The notes below the pieces were generated by a model. The model worked only from the letters and a program-made list of their open reading frames with translations, was not told the origin of the DNA and ran no database searches. From an uncultured Chloroflexota bacterium (GTDB lineage: Bacteria > Chloroflexota > Anaerolineae > Anaerolineales > Anaerolineaceae), in NCBI GenBank assembly GCA_902795255.1, contig CADBKS010000017.1, forward strand, positions 1-42,867: DNA of 42,867 nt, in the 5' to 3' direction. Below, piece by piece: positions 25,209-33,216 of this stretch (within the stretch, counting starts at the first letter, position 1; every line of letters begins with the position of its first letter). A program made the position numbers and the translations under genes.

Positions 25209-25685
25209 TCATTTCCGGACAGCATCGAGCACCGCGGCGCCCTCTGTGATCCGAAACGAACGGATCTCGGCGTATTTTTCGACCCGCTCCATTACCCCCT
25301 TCAGCGGGCCTTCCACCACGGAATTCAGCTTCTGCGGTGTGACCGAGACAAAAGGCAGCTCCAACGACTGCACATTCACGTTCAGCCCCCCGTTCCAGCG
25401 GACATCGGCACTGAGCGATGCCCGGACCTTCAACAGGCCCCGGCCGCCCTTCGCAGACAGCACGATCTCGTCCGGATGGAAACGGATGGACGGATCGGAC
25501 ACCTCCAGGCTCACGCCGGCCGCCTGCCGGATGAGTCCGCTGACCTGCTCCCGATTTTCCGCCAGATATTCCTTCGCGGCTTCTTCCGCTTCAAAATCCG
25601 TCACCCGGATGGAAAAAGACTCCCCCGCCTGAAGCGACTGAAATTCATTGAACCTGCTGATAAAACGGTTGACTGCGGCCCCCAT
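25209..25685 (-). CDS. Uncharacterised protein, possibly a lipid-binding-like fold
   Basis: 158 residues from ATG 25685, chosen for GGGAGGAAAA directly upstream; ATG 25751 is an alternative. No signal peptide or membrane helix. The sequence is a helical N-terminal half (AEEAAKEYLAENREQVSGLIRQAAG) followed by alternating strands (IRFHPDEIVLSAKGGRGLLKVRASLSADVRWNGG, LNVNVQSLELPFVSVTP), a pattern somewhat like DUF2993/LmeA-type or bactericidal-permeability-like beta sheets, but the likeness is weak. It lies 100 nt downstream of the large RyR-like gene on the same strand, so it may be co-transcribed. Confidence 0.6.
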   Translation of the reverse strand: MGAAVNRFISRFNEFQSLQAGESFSIRVTDFEAEEAAKEYLAENREQVSGLIRQAAGVSLEVSDPSIRFHPDEIVLSAKGGRGLLKVRASLSADVRWNGGLNVNVQSLELPFVSVTPQKLNSVVEGPLKGVMERVEKYAEIRSFRITEGAAVLDAVRK

Positions 25686-25785
25686 TTTTCCTCCCGAAAT
25701 TTCCAAAAAATATTTTCCGGAACAGGCATCATCCGCATACCGAATGATCATTCACCGCCGGGTTTCTGTTCGATCCTGTATTTTA

Positions 25786-28104
25786 TCAGGATTTTTCTGC
25801 ACCGGGTACCGGAGACGTTTTATAGATCTCATAGCCGAACATATTCAGATACCACCAGGCGTCATCCATAAGATGAAAATCGTAGTTGATGATATCTGCC
25901 TTCGCTTCGGTCTTTCCGGTGAGCAACACCGCGATCTTCCGGAAGTCGATGAGCCCCTCCTCAGTCGTCAGGTTGCCGTGCGTGCGCAGCCGGTAATCTT
26001 TCCCAAGGTTTTCTCTGTCGGAAAGAATCTTCTGCAGGGAAGCGGGAATGAAGCCACGGCTGATCATAAAGGCATTCCAGCGCAGATGTTCCTGAACAGC
26101 GAGATTCTGCCGCAGGGACTGCTTTGCCAGGTCCTCTTTTTCCAGCACCTTTGTATAGCGGTAAAGGTCTTTTTGTTCAAAGCTCTTTCCATACTCCGGA
26201 TCCAGCTCGGGACCGCCATCCGCCGCGTAGATATCAAAATATTCCCGGTTGCTCTTGAGCGTATCCGGCCCGCCGGTCTTTTTGCGGTAATCCAGGCCCA
26301 TCATCAGCAGTTTGGAACGCAGGCTCAGGATTGAATAAAGGCTGGACATCTTTTCGTCCGGGTCATAGATATGCCATTCATAAAGCGAATCGGTCCGTAC
26401 TTCATCCGCGGTTTTCGGGATCTTCCGGTCCGTTTTCGACTTGATCAGTGCGTTCATATAATGCTTTTCCCTGGCGATTTCCTCCAGCTCACTGTTGAAA
26501 ACATTGTCCGGATCCAGCGCGGTTTCTTTCACACAGCCGAAAGGAATAACATGTTCCGTATCCTGCAGGATCCTGAGGTTCTCCGACCGTTTGACATTTG
26601 CAAATATATGCGTATCCGGAAGCGCCCATTCCTTCACCTTATCCGCGAGCTTCTGCGCGAGATCGATGTTTTCAAGGTCATCACCCAGCCCAACAGAGAT
26701 CACATTCAGCACGTCGGGGACACCGGAACAGAACTCCCGGATCCGGCCGTAAAAAGCGGGATCGTTGACATCCGTTTCACTGAATACGACCGCTGCCGGA
26801 TCCGGCGGGATCTCCAGGTAGTCCTCTTTCCGGATCGTCTTCTCTTCGAGCTCCCGCAGGAACTCCCGGGAGAAACGGAAGATCATATGGTTCAGGTTCT
26901 TGTTTTTGCGGGCGTCCGTTTTATCAAAAACATAATAATGGACCTGCTTTGACCGCGGGACCCCTCCGGGACCGTTCTCTACGAACTGATTGATGCCCGC
27001 CGAGACCGTAAACAGTTCCTGATTCACGTCCCCGAACCCGACGAACACCACGTTGATTTTTAAATTTCCAGCAATACATCCGTACGCGTCAATATATCGG
27101 TCCCTGTCGATAAAGACGGACAGCGGGTATTTCGAGATCAGGTCCTGCGCGGTCTTCCGGTAGATGTTGGTATAGCGGAGCACTCCGAACGAATCCTGCT
27201 CCATCTTCTGATACGCCGTTTCATAAGCCGTGTCCCCAAAGACGACTGCATGCAGCCGCTCCAGTTTCCGTACGGTCCGCTCCTTCAGCTCCGTTATCCG
27301 CTGCGAAACACCGGCTTCTCCAGCTTCGGGCAGTTCCTTTCCGTTCTTTTTCCGGTCATTCTGCTCTTTTTCAAGCCGTCTGATCTCAGCTGCATCCTCC
27401 CCGATGAGATCCCGCACACAATCGACGACCGCATCGGAAAGCCGGAAATTCGTTTCTTCATCTCCGGTGTTGATGACAAGCGTACATTCCCTGTTATCGG
27501 AGCCGAGAATATGGTTTATGACCGACTGGACCGCCTCATCACAGTCACGCATTACGCAGCTGTAACCGTCCCCGCTGAGCGACTCAAAATCCGCTTCGGA
27601 AGAACAGACGATCATCGGGCAGGCACGTTCATCTTTTTCGACGGCATTTTGATAAATGATCCGGTTTTCCTCATTATTCCCGATGAGCAGAAGACTGCCG
27701 CAGCGTTTCCACACCGCATGATATTTGAAAACAGAAAAGAATTTTTTATTGAGCGGCGTCAGCAGCTGAAACAGCTTGCTCCCGGTAATGGCCAGCGCGA
27801 TCCAGCGCGCGATGACCAGCAGGATGTACCACCATTCCCTTCCCGTGTCGCTTTTCGCGTCAAAACCGAAGGTGAACAGCTTGATCGCGCTGAAAAGCGG
27901 GACCGTGAAATCCTTCCGGATCTCAGCTCCCCCGTAATACGCAATATAACCGACGACCCCCATCAGAAACGGGATCAGCACCGTCAGCAGCTGGACCTGC
28001 CATTTGCCGAAGAATTTTCTGATTTTCCGGCCAGCCTTTTCAAACCCTGCCCAGACTGAAGCAGACAGGTCATATTTCTTTTCAGGCTTTTTCCGTATTT
28101 CCAT
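25786..28104 (-). CDS. Two-TM protein with Rossmann-like domains and C-terminal RyR-like domain (channel-like)
   Basis: 772 residues from ATG 28104 (GAGAGGTCC upstream). Two membrane helices (VQLLTVLIPFLMGVVGYIAYY; WWYILLVIARWIALAITGSKL) flank a loop with PLFSAIKLFTFGFD, which sits where a K+-channel pore helix and filter would be, though the filter TVGYG is not conserved. Next come two nucleotide-binding-like Rossmann units: SLLLIGNNEENRIIYQNA (TrkA-N/RCK style) with acidic strand ends, and INVVFVGFGDVNQEL. The C-terminus (LAVQEHLRWNAFMISRGF, then KDYRLRTHGNL) resembles bacterial RyR domains. The combination suggests a ligand-gated membrane sensor. The Rossmann calls are reasonable; the RyR and pore readings are tentative. 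Confidence 0.65.
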   Translation of the reverse strand: MEIRKKPEKKYDLSASVWAGFEKAGRKIRKFFGKWQVQLLTVLIPFLMGVVGYIAYYGGAEIRKDFTVPLFSAIKLFTFGFDAKSDTGREWWYILLVIARWIALAITGSKLFQLLTPLNKKFFSVFKYHAVWKRCGSLLLIGNNEENRIIYQNAVEKDERACPMIVCSSEADFESLSGDGYSCVMRDCDEAVQSVINHILGSDNRECTLVINTGDEETNFRLSDAVVDCVRDLIGEDAAEIRRLEKEQNDRKKNGKELPEAGEAGVSQRITELKERTVRKLERLHAVVFGDTAYETAYQKMEQDSFGVLRYTNIYRKTAQDLISKYPLSVFIDRDRYIDAYGCIAGNLKINVVFVGFGDVNQELFTVSAGINQFVENGPGGVPRSKQVHYYVFDKTDARKNKNLNHMIFRFSREFLRELEEKTIRKEDYLEIPPDPAAVVFSETDVNDPAFYGRIREFCSGVPDVLNVISVGLGDDLENIDLAQKLADKVKEWALPDTHIFANVKRSENLRILQDTEHVIPFGCVKETALDPDNVFNSELEEIAREKHYMNALIKSKTDRKIPKTADEVRTDSLYEWHIYDPDEKMSSLYSILSLRSKLLMMGLDYRKKTGGPDTLKSNREYFDIYAADGGPELDPEYGKSFEQKDLYRYTKVLEKEDLAKQSLRQNLAVQEHLRWNAFMISRGFIPASLQKILSDRENLGKDYRLRTHGNLTTEEGLIDFRKIAVLLTGKTEAKADIINYDFHLMDDAWWYLNMFGYEIYKTSPVPGAEKS

Positions 28105-28254
28105 AAAGGGACCTCTCTGAACCTTTTTCCGGACAGGACAGCTGTTCCGCCCGGGACAATTTCAATAACGCGCATCCTGCGGGAGACACCTGATTTATAG
28201 CGTTATTCTATCATACATCAGCCCCGGAAGGCAGACGGCTGCCGGTCCCAAAAT

Positions 28255-28276
28255 AAAAAAGGCCGCACAGGCGGCC
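28255..28276 (-). terminator. Intrinsic terminator of the nucleotide-sugar dehydrogenase gene
   Basis: On the minus strand GGCCGC, loop CTGT, GCGGCC, followed by TTTTTT. Confidence 0.85.
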
Positions 28277-28304
28277 ATATCGGTTTTACAGAGAAGGGAT
28301 CTCC

Positions 28305-29624
28305 CTACAGTCTCCAGAAACGGTAGTCTTCCGAAGCGTACTGACTGCGGTCGAGGATGCTTTTGATATCGATGACGACCTTTTGCTCACCGGGAACGGT
28401 ACGGAAGATGGCATCCAGACGGTCACGGGTGACCGCTTTGAAATCGTTGTGCGCCACGGCAAAGACCACACAGTCGGCATCCCGGACCTGCGTCCAGTCG
28501 ACCAGATCGACACCGTATTCCCGCTTCGCGTCCGCCGGATCCGCCCAGGGGTCGGCGACCAGCGGATCGATCCCGAATTCCTTCAGCCGCAATATGATGT
28601 CATTGACTTTGGAGTTGCGGGTATCCGGACAGTTTTCCTTGAAGGTAATGCCGAGGATGAGGACTTTCGCCCCTTTGACTTTCTTGTTTGCGAGCACCAT
28701 CTGTTTGATGATGACGTCCGCCACATAATTCGGCATATCGTCGTTGATCTTGCGGCCGGCCAGAATGATCTGGCTGTGATAGCCGAGCTTTTCGGCTTCG
28801 TAAACGAAATAGTAAGGATCCACACCGATGCAGTGGCCGCCCACCAGGCCGGGATAGAAACCGAGTGCATTCCACTTGGTGTTCATGGCTTCGATCACTT
28901 CGCGGGTGTCGATATCCATGCGGTCAAAAACCATCGCCAGTTCGTTCATGAAGGCAATGTTGATATCCCGCTGGCTGTTTTCGACGACCTTGGCAGCTTC
29001 GGCAACTTTGATGGAAGAAGCGCGGTGGACCCCCGCCGCGATCACCAGTTCATAGACCTTCGCAACTTCTTCAAGCGTCTCGGCGTCCATGCCGGAAACG
29101 ATTTTCCGGATATTTTCGAGCCGGTGCAGCTTGTCGCCGGGGTTGATGCGTTCAGGGGAGTAGCCGACTTTGAAATCAGTGCCGCATTTCAGACCGGATT
29201 CCCGTTCCAGGATCGGGACACAGATTTCTTCGGTGACACCGGGATAAACTGTCGATTCGTAGACAACGATGGCTCCCTTTGTCAGATTGCGGCCGACGGT
29301 TACACTGGCACCCTCGACGGGGGCGAGGTCCGGGGTCTTGTCGGAGTTGATCGGGGTCGGAACAGCAACAATGATGAAGGACGCTTCCCGCAGTTTTTCC
29401 GGATCGGAGGTAAAGTCGACCGCGGTCTCCCGAATAGCATCATTCCCCACTTCGCCGGTCGGGTCGAAGCCCTCCCGGTAGCGTGCTATCTTTTCGGTAT
29501 TCAGGTCGAACCCAATCACCGGCACCTTTTTCGCGAAAGCCACCGCGATCGGCATGCCGACATATCCCAGCCCGACCAGAGCCAGTTTGCTTTTTCCTTC
29601 CAGAAGTTCCTGATAAACGTTCAC
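28305..29624 (-). CDS. UDP-sugar 6-dehydrogenase family protein (UDP-N-acetylhexosamine dehydrogenase type)
   Basis: 439 residues from GTG 29624, chosen because GGGGTGAAACA precedes it and the product then begins MNVYQELLEG, the normal start of TviB/WbpO-type enzymes; ATG 29639 is the alternative. The N-terminal NAD-binding motif is ALVGLGYVGMPIAVAF; the central domain has GYSPERINPGD; the catalytic Cys is C265 in GGHCIGVDPYY; the C-terminal UDP-binding domain has GITFKENCPDTRNSK. These enzymes oxidise C6 of a UDP-hexose or UDP-HexNAc to the uronate with two NAD+, feeding capsule or cell-wall polysaccharide synthesis. The motifs favour the UDP-HexNAc branch, but substrate cannot be fixed from sequence alone. 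Confidence 0.92.
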   Translation of the reverse strand: MNVYQELLEGKSKLALVGLGYVGMPIAVAFAKKVPVIGFDLNTEKIARYREGFDPTGEVGNDAIRETAVDFTSDPEKLREASFIIVAVPTPINSDKTPDLAPVEGASVTVGRNLTKGAIVVYESTVYPGVTEEICVPILERESGLKCGTDFKVGYSPERINPGDKLHRLENIRKIVSGMDAETLEEVAKVYELVIAAGVHRASSIKVAEAAKVVENSQRDINIAFMNELAMVFDRMDIDTREVIEAMNTKWNALGFYPGLVGGHCIGVDPYYFVYEAEKLGYHSQIILAGRKINDDMPNYVADVIIKQMVLANKKVKGAKVLILGITFKENCPDTRNSKVNDIILRLKEFGIDPLVADPWADPADAKREYGVDLVDWTQVRDADCVVFAVAHNDFKAVTRDRLDAIFRTVPGEQKVVIDIKSILDRSQYASEDYRFWRL

Positions 29625-29763
29625 TGTTTCACCCCGCATTTCTCAGATTACCCCTATATTATAAGTCATGTACGGAAAGGCGGGAAAAAATCGTGTCCCG
29701 CACCCAGCGGAGCGGGTTCACGGCATACAGCCGGGAGTGGGGTACAATAGTAGGCAGGAACCG

Positions 29764-31200
29764 ATGACCATGACCCGAATTTTTGCTTTTTTTACCGACC
29801 CTGACGAAGAAGGAAAGCACCGGACAGCACAGGCTGTCTTCTTCCTGATCCTGCTGCTGATCATCCTGGCCGGATGGGGATACTTTCTGAATTGGGGGCG
29901 GATCGAACCGGACTATCACGACTGGGGCGAGGTCAATGCCCCGCGCCTGGCCTTTCTCAAGGATGCCGTCACCAAAGGAAAGCTCCCGCTGCACATGCCC
30001 GATTCCTCCGCGCTGCGCGGCGTGACCGACCGCTACATGGCCCTTCCGGACCTGATCCTCAGCCCGCAGGTGATCCTGCTCCGCTGGATGTCCGTCGGCA
30101 CCTTCGTCCTCGTACACACCTGGCTGATGATCTGCCTCGGATATGCCGGCCTGCTGCATCTGAAGAAACGCTTCGGCCTTTCCCTGCTGAACTTCACCTG
30201 GATCGCACTGCTTTATTTTTTCAACGGCCATATGCTCGCCCACTACAGTGTCGGACATATCACCTGGGGCGGGACCTTCCTGATGAGCTGGTTTATCGGA
30301 CTCGTCTTCGCGCTGCTTTCAGGTGAACGCGGTGCGGTCTGGGAAACGAAGATGGCCTTTCTGCTCTTCGCGGTCTTCCTGCAGGGATCCTTCCACCAGT
30401 TCGTCTGGTGCGTGATCTTCCTTGCCGTGCTGGCGATCACATATTGGAAAACATTTTTCCCGATCCTGCGGGCAGGGATCGCCGCCGGGCTGCTTTCCGC
30501 GGTGCGTGTGATCCCGCCGGCCTTGCAGATGGGCGCCTTCGATGACGACTTTCTCGGCGGCTATACACTGCCCGTACAGGTCGTCAACGCATTCATAAAG
30601 ATCATCCCCCCGGAAAACTCCCTCAACCAGGCTAAAACCGGCGCAGTGCTGGGCTGGTGGGAGTTCGATATTTACACCGGGCTCTTCGGGCTGTTTTTCC
30701 TGGCCGCAGGAGTGATTGCCTGGCTGCTGCTGCGGGAACGGGATCTCGGTTTTCCGGCCCTGATCGCACCGGTGGCTGTGCTCACCGTTTTTTCCTACCG
30801 CAGCTGCTACCTGCTGCTGCGCTTTTTCCGCATTCCGCTGTTTTCCGGTGAACGGGTCAGCTCCCGCTTCCTGATCCTGCCGTTCTTCTTCGTTCTGACC
30901 GCGGGGACCGCCGCACTCCAGCGGGCTGTCCGCAAAAAACTGCCGCGGGCAGGAAATGCAGCCGCGGCAGCGGCCCTCATCCCTGCCGGGTATTTTCTGT
31001 GGAAACATCTGGATGCCTGGAAAGTCACGGAAAGTGCCGCGGCCTTCCCGAAAATGGACGTAGATCTGGCCCTCAAGACCGTCGCGAATCACCCGGACCG
31101 GCTTTATACCACCGGCCTGATCATCGGTGCGGTCATAACTGTCCTTACTGCCGCGGTACTGATCAAAAGAGCATGCAGCATGCAGCAGACAGCTGATTAG
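29764..31200 (+). CDS. GT-C-like polytopic membrane protein
   Basis: 478 residues from ATG 29764 (CAGGAACCG upstream; a TACAAT at 29742-29747 is a candidate -10). About eleven to twelve membrane helices follow a short cytoplasmic start. The first outer loop carries EPDYHDWGEVNAPRL, acidic residues in the position typical of GT-C enzymes, and later loops have FNGHMLAHYSVGHITWG and GAFDDDFLGGY. The protein ends in a basic tail. It is divergent from the nucleotide-sugar dehydrogenase, consistent with a role in surface-polysaccharide assembly. It shares topology but no clear sequence with the pair at 10119-14307. Confidence 0.6.
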   Translation: MTMTRIFAFFTDPDEEGKHRTAQAVFFLILLLIILAGWGYFLNWGRIEPDYHDWGEVNAPRLAFLKDAVTKGKLPLHMPDSSALRGVTDRYMALPDLILSPQVILLRWMSVGTFVLVHTWLMICLGYAGLLHLKKRFGLSLLNFTWIALLYFFNGHMLAHYSVGHITWGGTFLMSWFIGLVFALLSGERGAVWETKMAFLLFAVFLQGSFHQFVWCVIFLAVLAITYWKTFFPILRAGIAAGLLSAVRVIPPALQMGAFDDDFLGGYTLPVQVVNAFIKIIPPENSLNQAKTGAVLGWWEFDIYTGLFGLFFLAAGVIAWLLLRERDLGFPALIAPVAVLTVFSYRSCYLLLRFFRIPLFSGERVSSRFLILPFFFVLTAGTAALQRAVRKKLPRAGNAAAAAALIPAGYFLWKHLDAWKVTESAAAFPKMDVDLALKTVANHPDRLYTTGLIIGAVITVLTAAVLIKRACSMQQTAD

Positions 31201-31207
31201 GATAATG

Positions 31208-31241
31208 ATCAAAAAAGGACCGGCTTTGGTCCTTTTTTGAT
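31208..31241. terminator. Bidirectional intrinsic terminator
   Basis: ATCAAAAAAGGACC (31208-31221), loop GGCTTT, GGTCCTTTTTTGAT (31228-31241). It separates the convergent genes ending at 31200 and 31279. Confidence 0.9.
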
Positions 31242-31278
31242 ATAAATCACTCCGGCAAAGTCATATTCCGGCCGGAAG

Positions 31279-32160
31279 CTAATCATAATATTTGTTCTTC
31301 CGGAATCCTTCCCCGAGAACCTCGTTGGCCTGGGCCATGATCACAAAAGCGTCCGGATCCGCCTGAGCCACCAGGCGCTTGAGCGTGTTGACCTCACTGC
31401 GGTTGATCACACAGTAAAGTACCTCTTTCCGTCTTCCGGAATAGCCGCCTTCGCCGTGCAGGATCGTCACGCCGTGATCCATATCTTCCAGGATCGCACG
31501 GGCGATCTTTTCATACGCGTCGCTGATGATGTATGCCTGACGGAAGGAACTGTTCCCTTCCGAGATCACCTCCGCGGCTTTTCCGCTGATATAGACCACG
31601 ATGATGGCATACAGTCCAAGCTTCCAGCCAAAGATCAGGGCTCCGAGAAGGATCGAAAGGGTATCCGACACCATATAGGCTGCCGTGATGGAGACCCCGA
31701 GCCGCTGATTGAGGATCCGTACAATAATGTCCGTCCCGCCGCTCGTCCCGCCGCCCAGATAGACCAGTCCGAAGCCGAGCCCCATGATCACAGCCCCGAA
31801 TACCGTGTTCAGAAAGATGTCATCGGTCAGCGCCGGGTTCGGGAAGATGAAATAAATAATATCGGTAAAGACCGAGAAAAGAAAGATCGCCGCTGCAGTT
31901 CGGACCGCGAACTGCAGCTTTCCGAGGTAACGCCAGCCCAGGATCATGATCGGGATATTCCCGAGCAGGGTCAGCACACCGATCGGCCAGCCGGTCAGAT
32001 GGTTGATCACCTGTGCCAGCCCCGTGATCCCGCCGCTGATCAGGTTCGCCGGAACCATAAATACGACCATCCCGACCGCCTGGACCAAACAGCCCAGGGC
32101 AATGACCAGAAAGTCCCGCAGACTTTCTTTCGTGAATACTTGGCGCAGCTCTTTTTCCAT
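31279..32160 (-). CDS. YitT family membrane protein (DUF161 plus DUF2179)
   Basis: 293 residues. Five to six membrane helices with the family motifs ANLISGGITGLAQVI and GLGFGLVYLGGGTSGGTDIIVRIL, followed by a soluble C-terminal DUF2179 domain (GVTILHGEGGYSGRRKEVLYCVI, DPDAFVIMAQANEVLGEGF). The transport role of YitT proteins is unsettled. No ribosome site precedes the ATG. Instead a TATAAT (32170-32175, minus strand) ends 9 nt before it, so a leaderless or nearly leaderless transcript is possible. It may also be read through from the gene ending 20 nt upstream at 32181. Confidence 0.9.
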   Translation of the reverse strand: MEKELRQVFTKESLRDFLVIALGCLVQAVGMVVFMVPANLISGGITGLAQVINHLTGWPIGVLTLLGNIPIMILGWRYLGKLQFAVRTAAAIFLFSVFTDIIYFIFPNPALTDDIFLNTVFGAVIMGLGFGLVYLGGGTSGGTDIIVRILNQRLGVSITAAYMVSDTLSILLGALIFGWKLGLYAIIVVYISGKAAEVISEGNSSFRQAYIISDAYEKIARAILEDMDHGVTILHGEGGYSGRRKEVLYCVINRSEVNTLKRLVAQADPDAFVIMAQANEVLGEGFRKNKYYD

Positions 32161-32180
32161 AACACGCTAATTATACACGC

Positions 32181-33008
32181 CTATTCCGGCATCACGGGAC
32201 TGATATACAATTCCGCCGCTGTGATCCCGGGCGGGGGACAAAACCGGCTGATCCGATAAACACACATAAAGAAAGGTTCCTTCATGTTCACCCCCATGGT
32301 TTTCTCCAGAGGATCCGATAGGGCAAACAGGACCTCTCCCCGGTCATTTTTCAGTGCGCAGCGCACGATGAATGCTCCGGGTATTTCACCATTTCCCCTG
32401 TATTTTGAAATGAGTTCTCCCGAAACAAACAAATGACCTGAAGCCGTGATCCTCGCGGAAACGCCCCGCATCCGGATCCCGCTTTTCAGCAGACTCCCTT
32501 TGTCAAAATGTATTTCCGGCCGAATCTCATTTTTCCCGAACCAACGGTCCGCGCGTCTTTTGAAAGAAATCAGCTTTTCCCGAACAAGACCGCTCAGAAC
32601 GAAAGAAAAGAAAAGCAGGAACCATAAGACGGCATAGGTCCGGCCATTCTGCCGCCACTCCGACCCGCACAGCTGATAAAAGGAAACCGCTGTATCCCAG
32701 CGCATCCGCCCCGTCAGAAAAACCCGGCGGCCCGCGGTTTTCAACAGAAACAGCATCAGCACATAAACCGCAGACAATAGTGCGGACAGGGGAAAAAGAA
32801 GACCAGGGCCTCTGTCTTTCTCCATACAAAAGGCGGCGGCGATATAAAAAAGCTGCGATCCGGAAAGCAGACTGCCGGCGGCGAAACAAAAACCGGCCAA
32901 TTTCAGACCTCCGCCGGATCCGGCACGGCAGAACAGAATTGAGAACGTATAGAAAACAGCAGTCACCAAAAGCCATAAAGCCATTCTGATCCTGTATTTT
33001 GCGGTCAT
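32181..33008 (-). CDS. Membrane protein of unknown function
   Basis: 275 residues from ATG 33008 (GGAGGTACATCG upstream). Four hydrophobic helices in the N-terminal half (ALWLLVTAVFYTFSILF; LAGFCFAAGSLLSGSQLFYIAAAF; LLFPLSALLSAVYVLMLFLL; YAVLWFLLFFSFVLSGLV), then a soluble beta-rich C-terminal domain (PEIHFDKGSLLKSGIRMRG, SGHLFVSGELISKY, PGITAAELYISPVMP) that would face the outside or form an accessory domain. No family recognised. Its promoter at 33129-33157 is one of three with the shared ACAAAATTACA box. Confidence 0.65.
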   Translation of the reverse strand: MTAKYRIRMALWLLVTAVFYTFSILFCRAGSGGGLKLAGFCFAAGSLLSGSQLFYIAAAFCMEKDRGPGLLFPLSALLSAVYVLMLFLLKTAGRRVFLTGRMRWDTAVSFYQLCGSEWRQNGRTYAVLWFLLFFSFVLSGLVREKLISFKRRADRWFGKNEIRPEIHFDKGSLLKSGIRMRGVSARITASGHLFVSGELISKYRGNGEIPGAFIVRCALKNDRGEVLFALSDPLEKTMGVNMKEPFFMCVYRISRFCPPPGITAAELYISPVMPE

Positions 33009-33128
33009 CGATGTACCTCCAAATTCGATAAATATGCAGGCTGCCGGCCGGAACGAGTGAACTGCCCTTCCCGGCAGGACGCACCCGCTCCGGCACGGGA
33101 AACGATTCTATTCCCGCCCCGTGCCTTC

Positions 33129-33157
33129 ATTATAGGAACTGCGGGCTGTAATTTTGT
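33129..33157 (-). promoter_or_regulatory. Promoter with shared ACAAAATTACA-N11-CTATAAT element (copy C)
   Basis: Minus strand: ACAAAATTACA (33157-33147), 11 nt, CTATAAT (33135-33129). Identical boxes and identical spacing occur at 37997-38025 and 38478-38506. It would start transcription about 110 nt upstream of the gene at 33008. Confidence 0.75.
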
Positions 33158-33180
33158 TTGCAGCGAAACCAATGTATAAT
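33152..33180 (+). promoter_or_regulatory. Divergent promoter for the gene at 33217
   Basis: TTTTGT (33152-33157) and TATAAT (33175-33180), spacer 17 nt. The -35 region lies on the complement of the ACAAAA part of copy C, so one factor bound there could affect both directions. Confidence 0.55.
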
Positions 33181-33216
33181 GGCATATATGACCTTATTTT
33201 CAAGGGGGAGATTCAC

